This document shows positions 33,251 through 41,821 of a stretch of 57,353 bases of DNA, one piece after another. The position numbers were made by a program, and so were the translations under genes. Below the pieces are notes generated by a model, which worked only from the letters and a program-made list of their open reading frames with translations, searched no databases and was not told the DNA's origin. The DNA is from Spirochaetia bacterium (GTDB lineage: Bacteria; Spirochaetota; Spirochaetia; Treponematales; Treponemataceae). Where the stretch lies: positions 1 to 57,353 of the forward strand of contig CAAGIR010000286.1 of the NCBI GenBank assembly GCA_900769975.1, written 5' to 3'. Every line of letters starts with the position of its first letter. Within the stretch, counting starts at the first letter, position 1.

Positions 33251-34351
33251 ATGGAAGATATTTCAAAAAATGAGACAACAAACAAGCGGATTTTCTATAT
33301 CTTATTGTTTTTTGGCACTATTCTTGTTGGATTTTTACTCAAATCGCTTTCGTCAGTTTTTTTGCCCGTTGTTTTAGCGGTAATGCTGGCATTTATTCTT
33401 TTGCCTATAATCAAAAAAATGACTGCAAAACTCCATTTTCCATGGATTATATCTTCCATTGTTATTCTTGTCTTATTTATAATTACTTTTTTAGGACTTT
33501 TTTCGTTACTTATTAGAAGTTTAAGCACAATTATTGCAGAATATCCTAAATACGAAAAAAAATTTATGTCGATTTACCAGATTATTGCAAAAAACTTTAA
33601 TCTTGAATTTGATGAAAGTAAAAGTTTTATTGAAAATGTCTGGAAATTTTTAAAAGTTCAGGAATTTGTTCAGAATATTGCTGTATTCCTTTCATCTGGA
33701 ATTGTGAATTTTGCAAAAACTTTTTTTACAGTCTGTTTACTTTGTGTTTTTCTTTTAATTGAGATGCGCACCACAAAACAAAAAATCTACAGTGCTTTTG
33801 ATAATGATGAAGCAAAAGTAAATAAAATTTCACATCAGATTGCCAACGACACTGTTAATTATATTTCCATTAAGTTTTTTATTTCTTTATGTACCGGAAT
33901 TTTGGTTTTTCTGGCAACATGGATTTTAAAAATGGATTTTAATATTGTGTGGGCATTTCTGGCATTCATCATGAATTTCATTCCTATTTTTGGTTCTATA
34001 ATTTCTGTCGGAATAACAACACTTTTTTCAATACTTCAGTTTTATCCAAATTACGGAAAACCTGTTTTTGTTTTGATTTACATGATTGTAGTAAATTTTG
34101 GATTGGGCAATATTCTGGAACCTCGAATTGAAGGTAAAAATCTGGGACTTTCTCCTTTTGTTATTCTTGTATGCCTTTCTTTATGGGGATATATTTGGGG
34201 ATTTTTGGGCATGATTCTTGCCGTTCCGATGACTGTAATCATCAAAATTATTTGTGAAAATTCAGATTATCTTAAATCTATTGGAATTTTACTGGGTAAT
34301 GGCAACGATTTAAACAATAATAATTCAACCAACAAGAACAATAAGACTTAA
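33251..34351 (+). CDS. AI-2E family (PerM-like) membrane transporter
   Basis: A 366-residue polytopic protein with two N-terminal membrane helices (about 13-31, 33-50), more helices at 63-85, 140-165, 210-230 and 235-290, and the family C-terminal segment EPRIEGKNLGLSPFVIL followed by LWGYIWGFLGMILAVPM. The family transports small molecules or ions, and the AI-2 association in the name applies to few members. The ATG lacks a close ribosome site: AAGGA is 18 nt upstream. It converges with the next gene with only 9 bp between. Confidence 0.88.
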   Translation: MEDISKNETTNKRIFYILLFFGTILVGFLLKSLSSVFLPVVLAVMLAFILLPIIKKMTAKLHFPWIISSIVILVLFIITFLGLFSLLIRSLSTIIAEYPKYEKKFMSIYQIIAKNFNLEFDESKSFIENVWKFLKVQEFVQNIAVFLSSGIVNFAKTFFTVCLLCVFLLIEMRTTKQKIYSAFDNDEAKVNKISHQIANDTVNYISIKFFISLCTGILVFLATWILKMDFNIVWAFLAFIMNFIPIFGSIISVGITTLFSILQFYPNYGKPVFVLIYMIVVNFGLGNILEPRIEGKNLGLSPFVILVCLSLWGYIWGFLGMILAVPMTVIIKIICENSDYLKSIGILLGNGNDLNNNNSTNKNNKT

Positions 34352-34360
34352 AAAAAACGG

Positions 34361-35317
34361 CTAAATAAATAAAGTTGATGTAGCTTTTTCATAAAGAAAA
34401 CGCAAATCTTCTTCCTGTAAAGACGAATAGCAAAAATCAACACAAGAAAACCTTCCGTCTTCACTTCTGTAAATTTTGTTTGTTTTGCAAGTTACAAAAA
34501 TGTCTCTTGTATTAATGGGTCCTTTATTTATGGAAAAAGACAATTTTACGGCATATTCGTTTGCAGGAAGAAATACACACATTTTCGTTTCTACTCCGAC
34601 AACAAGACGTTCATGATCTACAAAAAGAATTGTTAAAGGTTCAGCCCTGTCCTGCAGCGATTGCATTTTTACAGTTTTTTTATCTGTCAAATATTTACAA
34701 ATCGGGATAAGCTGAATACCGTTTCCTGCATTTTTTTCAACTTTTGCCTGTTCAACAAAATTTTCCAGCAAGATTTTTGCTTTTTTTTGATTTTCCAGAG
34801 GAATTATTTTCCACGCTGGTCTTTTAAAAAGTTCAACATCAACAACGGGAACTGCTTTAATGTTTAATTCCTTTCCTGTATTACAGTCCAGATAAATTTC
34901 TGCAGAAAAATCATATTTTTTTTCTTCTACTACATCAATTATTCTGTTAATAGTTTCTGGAATTGTTATGGAAAGTCCTTTTTCTGTTGATTTTACAAAA
35001 GAAATAAAGTATAAACCTACTCTGTTAAAATAAAATTCAACTTTTACATGCTGATTTGCAAAACTGTTTACTGATTGTGGCGGATTTTCAAGCAAAATTT
35101 CTCCGTTATCCTGCACTTTTACATGCTCTCCACGAATTGCTACTGGAAAAATCTGTGACGTGAGCGATTTTATTACACTTTCTGATTCTTCATTTGCATC
35201 ATCAGGTTCTGTTTCAAATGGTGTTAATGTAACTGGAACATTACCATCGATCAGATACTGAAGAACTAATTCCCTTTCGATACCAGAGAGCTTTGAAAGC
35301 CCGTTTTGTTCCATCAT
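34361..35317 (-). CDS. Conserved hypothetical protein, PilZ-like C-terminus possible
   Basis: A 318-residue protein with no signal peptide or membrane span. The C-terminal 60 residues (VDFCYSSLQEEDLRFLYEKA) resemble the last helix region of PilZ-fold proteins. I do not see the RxxxR...DxSxxG c-di-GMP motif, so any PilZ assignment is weak. The rest is alternating strands of unknown fold. The two adjacent ATGs (35317, 35314) follow GGAG; the second has the better spacing. Confidence 0.5.
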   Translation of the reverse strand: MMEQNGLSKLSGIERELVLQYLIDGNVPVTLTPFETEPDDANEESESVIKSLTSQIFPVAIRGEHVKVQDNGEILLENPPQSVNSFANQHVKVEFYFNRVGLYFISFVKSTEKGLSITIPETINRIIDVVEEKKYDFSAEIYLDCNTGKELNIKAVPVVDVELFKRPAWKIIPLENQKKAKILLENFVEQAKVEKNAGNGIQLIPICKYLTDKKTVKMQSLQDRAEPLTILFVDHERLVVGVETKMCVFLPANEYAVKLSFSINKGPINTRDIFVTCKTNKIYRSEDGRFSCVDFCYSSLQEEDLRFLYEKATSTLFI

Positions 35318-35348
35318 ATTTTCTCCACAAATTTTTTTTTAAAAACTA

Positions 35349-35430
35349 TTCGCAAAAAGTTTCAATAACGTATTTTCCAGTATTCCAGACTTTTCTAATC
35401 AAACAAATGGCAGTTTTTAAGCATTTGATT
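35349..35430. repeat. Degenerate copy of the four-hairpin repeat
   Basis: CGCAAAAAGTTTCAA at 35351-35365 matches the first hairpin region of the 144-bp repeat (CGCAGAAAGTTTCAA). ATCAAACAAATGG...CATTTGATT at 35398-35430 matches its fourth hairpin, with the middle deleted. The stop codon and last four sense codons of the minus-strand gene lie inside the second half, which may serve as its terminator. Confidence 0.55.
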
Positions 35431-36238
35431 TTTTATTCCATCTGTCAATAACTGCCAGATAAATATTATTTGATTTTTTTGTATTTATATATAATGTTAC
35501 ATCAACAGAGCCATATTTGCAATAAAAACGAACGGGAATTTCGATTATTTCTTCAAAAATAAAAGGCTGTCCAAAAATCCATTTTGAAAACAATTTGTCT
35601 TTTTGTGCAATACTTTCCATCTTTTTTGCGTCTTTATTTTCACTTTCGTTATTTTTAGACTCTGAAGCATCGCCTTCTTTAGTTTCAGATTTTTCTTTTG
35701 ATTCGCTTGTTTCGTTGAATTCAGTTGCTTCAGTCATTTCTGGCTTGTAATCAATTATGTGCGGAAAATCTTGATTAAAATTTTCTTCCCATCCTTTTTT
35801 GAATTCCTCTCTGAAAAACACATATTCAAACAAATATTGAGAATCAAAAAAATTTTCAGGACCGTTATATATATTGATATTTAATGCTTCACAAAATTTT
35901 TGCAGTCTGTCATAAATATCCTGTTTTATTGAAGAAGTATCCAGGCTTCCAAAATTTTCAAATTCAGGATAAACTTTTTCGCTTTCATTCAATATTGTTA
36001 ATATATATCTTTCCCTTTCGATATTCTGTTTAATTTTGTCCTGAGGAAATTCAATGGAATCTGTTAATTTAGAACCTTCCAATTCTTTTGTCCAGGACAA
36101 TGTGGCTTCTTTTTCAGCAATTTTTTCTTTTAAAGTTTCCACATTTGTATATGATAATTCATTGTTATTTGCATTTTTACATGAAAAAAATATAAGAGTA
36201 ACAAAAACTGTAAAAGTTAAAAAAATTAGATTTTTCAA
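35417..36238 (-). CDS. Lipoprotein of unknown function
   Basis: A 273-residue lipoprotein with lipobox IFFSC (Cys near 20). The body is Glu/Lys-rich, with a low-complexity acidic run around 163-200. The C-terminal 60 residues are less charged (FIFEEIIEIPVRFYCKYGSVDV). No family is recognised. The last codons (KSNA) and the stop lie in a sequence that matches an arm of the chromosomal hairpin repeat, so the C-terminus may have been extended by insertion of that repeat. Confidence 0.7.
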   Translation of the reverse strand: MKNLIFLTFTVFVTLIFFSCKNANNNELSYTNVETLKEKIAEKEATLSWTKELEGSKLTDSIEFPQDKIKQNIERERYILTILNESEKVYPEFENFGSLDTSSIKQDIYDRLQKFCEALNINIYNGPENFFDSQYLFEYVFFREEFKKGWEENFNQDFPHIIDYKPEMTEATEFNETSESKEKSETKEGDASESKNNESENKDAKKMESIAQKDKLFSKWIFGQPFIFEEIIEIPVRFYCKYGSVDVTLYINTKKSNNIYLAVIDRWNKKSNA

Positions 36239-36303
36239 AAAATATCCTGTATTTATTAATCGGTATAAAAAGTTTAATTAATTTACTATATTATAACACA
36301 AAT

Positions 36304-36337
36304 TAATAAAAAAAGCACTCTTTTTAGGAGTGCTTTT
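36304..36337 (-). terminator. Intrinsic terminator of the tRNA-Pro/Val unit
   Basis: AAAAGCACTC (36311-36320) pairs with GAGTGCTTTT (36328-36337), followed on the minus strand by a run of T. It closes the tRNA unit. Confidence 0.85.
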
Positions 36338-36344
36338 AATAAAA

Positions 36345-36418
36345 TGGGCAGTGAGAGGATCGAACTCCCGACATTCTGGGTGTAAACCAGACGCTCGTAC
36401 CAGCTGAGCTAACTGCCC
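36345..36418 (-). tRNA. tRNA-Val(UAC)
   Basis: Minus strand. The acceptor stem GGGCAGT pairs with ACTGCCC, followed by discriminator A. The anticodon loop contains TTTACAC, giving TAC. The T arm is GGGAG-TTCGATC-CTCTC. CCA is not encoded. Confidence 0.94.
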
Positions 36419-36448
36419 AATTAAAATATATTCTTTTCAAAAGAAACA

Positions 36449-36521
36449 TCGGGCAGACAGGATTTGAACCTGCGACATCCTGGTCCCAAACCAGACGCGC
36501 TACCAGCTGCGCTACTGCCCG
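36449..36521 (-). tRNA. tRNA-Pro(UGG)
   Basis: Minus strand. The acceptor stem is CGGGCAG/CTGCCCG with discriminator A, and the loop TTTGGGA between TCTGG and CCAGG gives anticodon TGG. CCA is not encoded. It is the first tRNA after the mtaB gene. Confidence 0.94.
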
Positions 36522-36534
36522 TTACGTATTAAAT

Positions 36535-36563
36535 AATATATAATATTTACAAAAATTAATCAA
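36535..36563 (-). promoter_or_regulatory. Promoter of the tRNA-Pro/Val unit
   Basis: On the minus strand TTGATT (36563-36558), 17 nt, TATATT (36540-36535). The start should be near 36528, just before tRNA-Pro, so these tRNAs need not depend on mtaB transcription. Confidence 0.7.
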
Positions 36564-36581
36564 GAGGTAAAATCACTTTTT

Positions 36582-38024
36582 TTAAATTTTTTGTATAATT
36601 TTTGCTGAAACTTCTATATCGCCACCCTTTTTAATTCTTTCAGACAAAACTTCCGTAATTTCAAGTTCAACTTTTTTTGAAACGGCAAGTTCGTTATTTG
36701 ATAAAATTTCACAATGAAGAAAATTTTCCGTAACGGCATGATATATCAGAATATTTTTGCTTTGAGAAATAGCGGCAGGTCTTTTTACTGTTTCAATTAT
36801 AGCAGAAAGTTTTTTACCTATAAATTGATTACAATACGTAATTTTTTGATTAATTGCCCATTGCGTTAATGTTTTTGAACGCTCTCCAGACACAGAATTA
36901 GGCACTTTATTTTCCAGTTTTAATGCCACAGTTCCAGGTCTGGGAGAAAAAGGAAAAGAATGAACCCAGGTAAACTGACATTCATCACAAAGTTTCTTAG
37001 TATCATTAAAATCCTGTTCTGTTTCACCCGGAAAACCTGTAATAATATCACATGCAATAAAAGGGTTATTTTTTGCCTTACGTAGCATTTTGCAGGCATT
37101 GATTACCTGCTCTTTTGTGTATTGTCTGTTCATAAGTTGGAGGATTTTATTGCTACCGCTTTGAACTGAAAGATGAAAATGAGGCTGAACACGATTATCT
37201 GAAATAACGGTACAGAATTTTTCATCAATAATTTCTGGATAAAGACTTGAAATCCTAAAACGAATATGTTTTGTATTTTGTAAAAGAAGTTCTAAAAGCT
37301 GCGTAAAATTACAATATTCTGTTTTATATTGTCCTTTATATTGTGCAATATTAACAGTTGTAAGTACAACCTCATCATACCCTTTATTTTCAAGTTCTAC
37401 CACACGATCAATAGCCGTCTGAACATCTAAAGAAACGCTGTGTCCCCTTGCTATATGAATTGCACAGTATGAACAATTATTGTTACAACCGTCCTGTATT
37501 TTTAAGCTTGCCCTGGAATGAGCCAACAAAGAACTTGCTGATAATTTGAATGAATTTTCGGGGAAAAACTTTTTTTCTTGAGGAACGGAAGTTAAATTTG
37601 TCAATTCCTGTTTAAAAGTAAGAGGATTCCATTCATTTCTTTGCAAAAACTCATTTAATATTGCTGGAATTGTACTAATGCGGCTTTTTATCTGCCCCAT
37701 AATCACAAAAACACGTTTATCTATCTGAGAAATTTCTTTTTCTGCAAGTTGAGCATAACACCCAGTGACAATTACGAGCGAAGATGGATATTTTTCCAGC
37801 ATTAATCTGATAATTCTACGAGCTTTCTGTTCTGATTTTTGAGTTACTGTACACGTATTTAATATAGAAAGTTTAACGTCTGCATCGCATTCATTTTTTG
37901 CGGATAAACTATCCATTTTTACATCAAAATTTAAATCAAGAAAAACTTTTGCGATGGATTCACTTTCAATCTGATTTAATCGGCAGCCTAGAGTTTCTAT
38001 GTGAATTTTATTGAAGTTTTGCAT
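36582..38024 (-). CDS. mtaB: tRNA t6A37 methylthiotransferase MtaB
   Basis: MtaB is a radical SAM enzyme that adds a methylthio group to t6A37, making ms2t6A in tRNAs reading ANN codons. The 480-residue protein has the N-terminal UPF0004 domain, with three cluster cysteines in LGCRLNQ, LNTCTVT and VTGCYAQ. The radical SAM motif is CNNNCSYC. A radical SAM core and C-terminal TRAM-like region follow. The N-terminal HIETLGCRLNQIES is typical of MtaB rather than MiaB. The start overlaps the TPR gene by 17 bp, so the two are coupled. Confidence 0.93.
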   Translation of the reverse strand: MQNFNKIHIETLGCRLNQIESESIAKVFLDLNFDVKMDSLSAKNECDADVKLSILNTCTVTQKSEQKARRIIRLMLEKYPSSLVIVTGCYAQLAEKEISQIDKRVFVIMGQIKSRISTIPAILNEFLQRNEWNPLTFKQELTNLTSVPQEKKFFPENSFKLSASSLLAHSRASLKIQDGCNNNCSYCAIHIARGHSVSLDVQTAIDRVVELENKGYDEVVLTTVNIAQYKGQYKTEYCNFTQLLELLLQNTKHIRFRISSLYPEIIDEKFCTVISDNRVQPHFHLSVQSGSNKILQLMNRQYTKEQVINACKMLRKAKNNPFIACDIITGFPGETEQDFNDTKKLCDECQFTWVHSFPFSPRPGTVALKLENKVPNSVSGERSKTLTQWAINQKITYCNQFIGKKLSAIIETVKRPAAISQSKNILIYHAVTENFLHCEILSNNELAVSKKVELEITEVLSERIKKGGDIEVSAKIIQKI

Positions 38025-38640
38025 TTACCCGGTCTCTGCCACGAGAAGCATCTATAGATGAAGAATTAAGTTTTAACGCTTCATCATAAGCATTGACTGC
38101 TTCATAATAATTTCCAGCCATTTCCCTTGCATAACCAAGCCGTACCCACCAAGTATCAAGCATAGGTTCTTTTTTTACTGCTGAAGTCAACGCAATATCG
38201 GCATGTTGATATCTTGCTTGTCGGATAAAAATTTCACCCATATAATAATAAGCTGTACCTACTCTTGCACCGCTTTCAGGAGCATTTGCTACATATTTTT
38301 GGAACTGTTCCATAGCTCCTGTATTTTTTCCGAGAAAATATTTTGCTTCACCAAGAATTTCTATTAATCTTAAATCGTACGGGCTTACTTCTAACCCAGC
38401 CAATGCTCTTTCTTCTGCTTCTGCATATTGTTTGTTTTTCACAAGAGACCAGCACATTACTACGTAAGAATCAACACGATTTGGATTTTCCTTTAATTCT
38501 TCTTCACAAACTTGAACAGATTCACGATATTTCCCGTTGTGATACAAAACCAAAGCATCCTGCTTTTGAGTCTGAGCCCAAAAATTATATGTTGAAATTA
38601 AAAATAAGATTGAAAAAAAGAGTTTATTTTTCATTTTCAC
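38008..38640 (-). CDS. Exported TPR protein
   Basis: A 210-residue protein with an N-terminal signal (residues 4-22, ending near FWAQ) and about four TPR units. It lies between bactofilin and mtaB and overlaps both (17 bp each), so the three form one tight operon. TPR proteins of this kind often serve as envelope scaffolds; with bactofilin next door a role in cell shape is plausible, but that is inference. A second ATG, for MKNK, follows the first. Confidence 0.78.
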   Translation of the reverse strand: MKMKNKLFFSILFLISTYNFWAQTQKQDALVLYHNGKYRESVQVCEEELKENPNRVDSYVVMCWSLVKNKQYAEAEERALAGLEVSPYDLRLIEILGEAKYFLGKNTGAMEQFQKYVANAPESGARVGTAYYYMGEIFIRQARYQHADIALTSAVKKEPMLDTWWVRLGYAREMAGNYYEAVNAYDEALKLNSSSIDASRGRDRVNAKLQ

Positions 38641-38998
38641 TTCTCATCATTGAACATTTTCCAGTAAATACACAACCAGGCTCTAAAACAACTTTTGATG
38701 TAGAAATATCGCCATCCAAAGAACCCGAAGAAGTAACAAATATTAATTTACGACCTATTACGTTGCCTTTAACTTTTCCACGTATTAACACACGTTCTGC
38801 CGAAATATCAGCATTAACTTCTGCACCTGTATCTATTACAAGATCACTTTCTGATTCAATATTTCCATTAACTTTTCCACGAATCATAAAAGTTTTCTTT
38901 ATTTTTATACTACCTGTAAAAGAAATATCATCTTCTACTATAGTATCAAACGCTTCATCTTCCAAATCAAAAAAGTCGGTATCTTTTACATCAAACAT
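38624..38998 (-). CDS. Bactofilin (polymer-forming cytoskeletal protein)
   Basis: A 124-residue bactofilin. The core is a right-handed beta-helix of repeated short strands (KGNIESESDLVIDTGAEVNADI then RGKVKGNVIG...SGSLDGDIST), as in BacA/CcmA. The family forms filaments that shape or tether the cell envelope. The first ~30 residues are acidic (FFDLEDEAFDTIVEDD) and probably disordered. The gene overlaps the TPR gene and may be the first of the operon; AAGGT lies near its start. Confidence 0.88.
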   Translation of the reverse strand: MFDVKDTDFFDLEDEAFDTIVEDDISFTGSIKIKKTFMIRGKVNGNIESESDLVIDTGAEVNADISAERVLIRGKVKGNVIGRKLIFVTSSGSLDGDISTSKVVLEPGCVFTGKCSMMRSENEK

Positions 38999-39059
38999 AT
39001 TTACAGTTTACCTTGTGTTATTATTTTTTTCAATCACAACCTGGCATTTTTTTTATATT

Positions 39060-39659
39060 TTATCCTATCCACTTACCGTTTATGTCAAAATAATCTTTAT
39101 TCAAATCAAAAGCAGGGTGTTTTGTGTCTTTTTCTGACAGGTTCGGCTGAGTTATGTCTGGAGCAACCGATTTCCAGTCAATGCCGATTACACTGTCGTT
39201 CCACATAATGCCGCCTTCGCCTTGGGGATCATAAAAATCAGTACATTTATACGCAAAAATTGCTTCGTCAGAAAGAACGTAAAAGCCATGTGCAAATCCT
39301 TCTGGAATGTAAAACTGATTCTGATTCTGTGCATCCAAAATTACACCATAGTATTTACCGAATGTTTCGCTACCCTTCCTTAAATCGACTGCAACATCAA
39401 AAACTTTGCCTTCGAGAGCACGCACAAGCTTGCCTTGAGGATGATTTGTCTGAAAGTGAAGTCCACGTAACACGCCTTTTGAAGATTTGCTCTGGTTGTC
39501 CTGAACGAACTTCATTTTAAGTCCTGCTTCAAAAAAATCTTTTTCGCTGTAAGTTTCTAAAAAATATCCTCGTGAATCACCAAATACTTTCGGCTGGATT
39601 TCATACAATCCTGTAAATTTTAATCCGTCTTTTTCACACTGTTTAAACTCGAATGCCAT
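39060..39659 (-). CDS. rfbC: dTDP-4-dehydrorhamnose 3,5-epimerase-like protein
   Basis: RfbC/RmlC converts dTDP-6-deoxy-4-keto-glucose to the L-lyxo form for dTDP-L-rhamnose. The 199-residue cupin has SRGYFLETY, GLHFQTNHPQGKL (active-site His) and the later HGFYVLSDEAIFAYKCTDFY. These match the family well, and the length is slightly above the usual 180-185. It is the last gene of rfbB-rfbA-rfbC, 18 bp after rfbA. The reductase RfbD, needed for rhamnose, is not in the window. Confidence 0.94.
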   Translation of the reverse strand: MAFEFKQCEKDGLKFTGLYEIQPKVFGDSRGYFLETYSEKDFFEAGLKMKFVQDNQSKSSKGVLRGLHFQTNHPQGKLVRALEGKVFDVAVDLRKGSETFGKYYGVILDAQNQNQFYIPEGFAHGFYVLSDEAIFAYKCTDFYDPQGEGGIMWNDSVIGIDWKSVAPDITQPNLSEKDTKHPAFDLNKDYFDINGKWIG

Positions 39660-39677
39660 TTTATTCCGTCCTGCTAT

Positions 39678-40550
39678 TTAGTTTTCTGCAATGTATTCAA
39701 GATAGCGACCGTAATCTGTTTTGTAGCCTTTTGCCATGTCCAGAAGCTGTTGTTTTGTAAGCCAGCCGTTTCGGTAAGCAATTTCTTCTATACAACTTAC
39801 ATACATTCCCTGACGTTTCTGAATGGTTGCAATAAAATTGCTTGCTTCAAGAAGTCCGTCATAAGTTCCCGTATCAAGCCATGCCATACCTCGTCCAAGA
39901 AGTTCAACGCTGAGCTGTCCCCGATTTAAGTATTCGTTATTGATAGAAGTGATTTCAATTTCGCCACGTGCAGAAGGCTTTACTTCTGCGGCAATCTTTA
40001 CTACTTCATTTGTATAAAAATAAAGTCCAGGTACGGCGTAATTTGACTTAGGGTTTGCAGGTTTTTCTTCGATTCCAAGCACTTTTCCCGACTGGTCGAA
40101 TTCAACTACACCGTATGCTGTCGGATCCTTTACAAAATAGCCGAAAATGACGCTGTTTCTTTTTTGTTCTACAGTTTCCCTTGCCCTTTTTAGCGTTGAA
40201 GTAAAGCTTTGTCCATAGAAAATATTATCACCGAGAACGAGGGCTGCATCTTCATCGCCCAGAAAATCCTTACCGATTATAAACGCATCTGCAAGTCCGC
40301 GAGGTTTATCCTGAACAGCGTATTCAAAATGCATTCCAAGCCATGAACCGTCGCCAAAAAGTTCTTTGAAGCATGAAATATCTCGTGGCGTAGAAATGAT
40401 AAGAACTTCACGTATTCCTGCAAGCATAAGGCAGCTTAGAGGATAATAAATCATCGGTTTGTCATATAATGGCAAAATTTGTTTTGAAACTGCTTTTGTT
40501 ATAGGATAGAGGCGTGTTCCGCTTCCTCCTGCAAGTATTATTCCTTTCAT
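39678..40550 (-). CDS. rfbA: Glucose-1-phosphate thymidylyltransferase
   Basis: RfbA/RmlA makes dTDP-glucose from dTTP and glucose-1-phosphate. The 290-residue protein has the nucleotidyltransferase signature ILAGGSGTRLYPIT, KQILPLYDKPMIYYPLS, the VLGDNIFYG segment with the metal-binding Asp, and WLDTGTYDGLLEAS. The length is standard. AAGGAG precedes the ATG. A cluster of GC-rich hairpins separates it from rfbB and could adjust expression of the downstream genes. Confidence 0.96.
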   Translation of the reverse strand: MKGIILAGGSGTRLYPITKAVSKQILPLYDKPMIYYPLSCLMLAGIREVLIISTPRDISCFKELFGDGSWLGMHFEYAVQDKPRGLADAFIIGKDFLGDEDAALVLGDNIFYGQSFTSTLKRARETVEQKRNSVIFGYFVKDPTAYGVVEFDQSGKVLGIEEKPANPKSNYAVPGLYFYTNEVVKIAAEVKPSARGEIEITSINNEYLNRGQLSVELLGRGMAWLDTGTYDGLLEASNFIATIQKRQGMYVSCIEEIAYRNGWLTKQQLLDMAKGYKTDYGRYLEYIAEN

Positions 40551-40562
40551 AATTTTCTCCTT

Positions 40563-40646
40563 AGGAAGGGGGAAGTCTCCCCCTCGCTCACACTGCGTTG
40601 TTCGCTACCCCTTCTAGCGGTGGTTGCACCCCCGCAACGCCCCTGC
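40563..40646 (-). repeat. GC-rich hairpin cluster between rfbB and rfbA
   Basis: Read on the minus strand, the 84-bp gap contains GTTGC-GGGGGT-GCAAC, CGCTA-GAAGGGG-TAGCG, and AGGGGGA-GACT-TCCCCCT. It is much more GC-rich than the flanking genes. It begins right after the rfbB stop and ends before the rfbA ribosome site, and may stabilise mRNA ends or attenuate transcription. Confidence 0.6.
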
Positions 40647-41786
40647 TTAACGGCCTTGTTCTGTATAGTTTTTGCTAATCCAGTTCTTGTAATCGCCGCT
40701 TAAAATGTGGTTCACCCATTCGCTGTTTTTAAGATACCACTTTACTGTTTCCTGCAAACCTTCTTCAAAAGTCATCTTTCTTTCCCAGCCCAGCTGAGTC
40801 TTGATTTTTGTACAGTCGATTGCGTAACGTTTGTCATGACCAGGGCGGTCTTTTACATAAGTGATTGTCTTTTCAATTTCTTCTGCAGGTTTTCCTGTTT
40901 CTTTTGCTGTAAGTTCTATTACCTTATGCAGGAGTTTAATGTTCTGCCATTCGTTTTCACCACCGATGTTGTATTTTTCGCCAGTTTTTCCGTTTTTGAC
41001 GATAAGCCATACGGCACGGTTGTGGTCTTCTACATAAATCCAGTCACGGATATTGTCGCCTTTGCCGTAAACAGGAAGATTTTTTCCGTCACGAATGTTC
41101 GAAATCATAAGAGGAAGGAGTTTTTCAGGGAACTGGTACGGTCCGTAGTTGTTTGTACAGTTACTCAAAGTGATTGGAAGTCCGTAAGTATGATAATAAG
41201 CCATTACAATGTGGTCACTGCTTGCCTTGCTTGAAGAATAAGGTGAGCGTGGGTCATAAGGTGTATCTTCCCTAAAATATCCTGTTTCACCGAGCGAACC
41301 GTAAACTTCATCCGTTGAAATGTGATGGAAAAGTACATCGTCACGAATTGAACCGTCTTCTTTTTTCCAGTAATTGCGTGCCACATCAAGAAGCGTGAAC
41401 GTTCCCATAACATTTGTCTTCATAAATGTTTCAGGTCCCAGAATCGAACGGTCCACATGGCTTTCTGCTGCAAAATGAACTACCGTATCAATATCATACT
41501 GTTTGAAAATGCGTTCGATGTTTTCTCGGTCACATATATCAACTTTTTCAAAGAAATACCGCTTGCTGCCTTGTCCTGCACCGCTTCCGAATTTTGCATC
41601 TACATCTGCAAGTGATTCAAGGTTTCCAGCATAAGTAAGGCTGTCCACATTTACAACAGTTCCGTCAAAATCAGCATCGTTAAAAAGATTTCCCTCTGCC
41701 GAAGAAAGACCAAACAAATAATGAATGAAATTTGAGCCGATAAATCCAGCTCCACCTGTAATAAGGATATTTTTAAGTTTTCTCAT
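40647..41786 (-). CDS. rfbB: dTDP-glucose 4,6-dehydratase
   Basis: RfbB/RmlB makes dTDP-4-keto-6-deoxyglucose. The 379-residue extended SDR has the NAD-binding TGGAGFIGSNF, the STDEVYG active-site segment (Asp-Glu pair) and the YSSSK catalytic Tyr-Lys pair. RDWIYVEDH and the C-terminal region are normal. An in-frame TGA lies 12 nt upstream of ATG 41786 and no later start fits the N-terminus, so this start is fixed. A perfect TTTACA-17-TATAAT promoter lies 6 nt upstream, so the mRNA is expected to be leaderless. It is the first gene of the dTDP-sugar operon. Confidence 0.96.
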   Translation of the reverse strand: MRKLKNILITGGAGFIGSNFIHYLFGLSSAEGNLFNDADFDGTVVNVDSLTYAGNLESLADVDAKFGSGAGQGSKRYFFEKVDICDRENIERIFKQYDIDTVVHFAAESHVDRSILGPETFMKTNVMGTFTLLDVARNYWKKEDGSIRDDVLFHHISTDEVYGSLGETGYFREDTPYDPRSPYSSSKASSDHIVMAYYHTYGLPITLSNCTNNYGPYQFPEKLLPLMISNIRDGKNLPVYGKGDNIRDWIYVEDHNRAVWLIVKNGKTGEKYNIGGENEWQNIKLLHKVIELTAKETGKPAEEIEKTITYVKDRPGHDKRYAIDCTKIKTQLGWERKMTFEEGLQETVKWYLKNSEWVNHILSGDYKNWISKNYTEQGR

Positions 41787-41792
41787 AGTAAT

Positions 41793-41821
41793 ATTATATC
41801 ATTTAAACAGAAAAATGTAAA
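41793..41821 (-). promoter_or_regulatory. Near-consensus promoter placed on the rfbB start codon
   Basis: TTTACA (41821-41816), 17 nt, TATAAT (41798-41793), and then 6 nt to the ATG. The +1 should fall at the A of the start codon. The ATG is the only usable start, so the transcript should be leaderless. Confidence 0.8.

Noticed and set aside
34361..35317. c-di-GMP-binding PilZ protein
   Set aside because: The C-terminal helix is suggestive, but RxxxR and DxSxxG motifs are not seen, so no binding claim is made.
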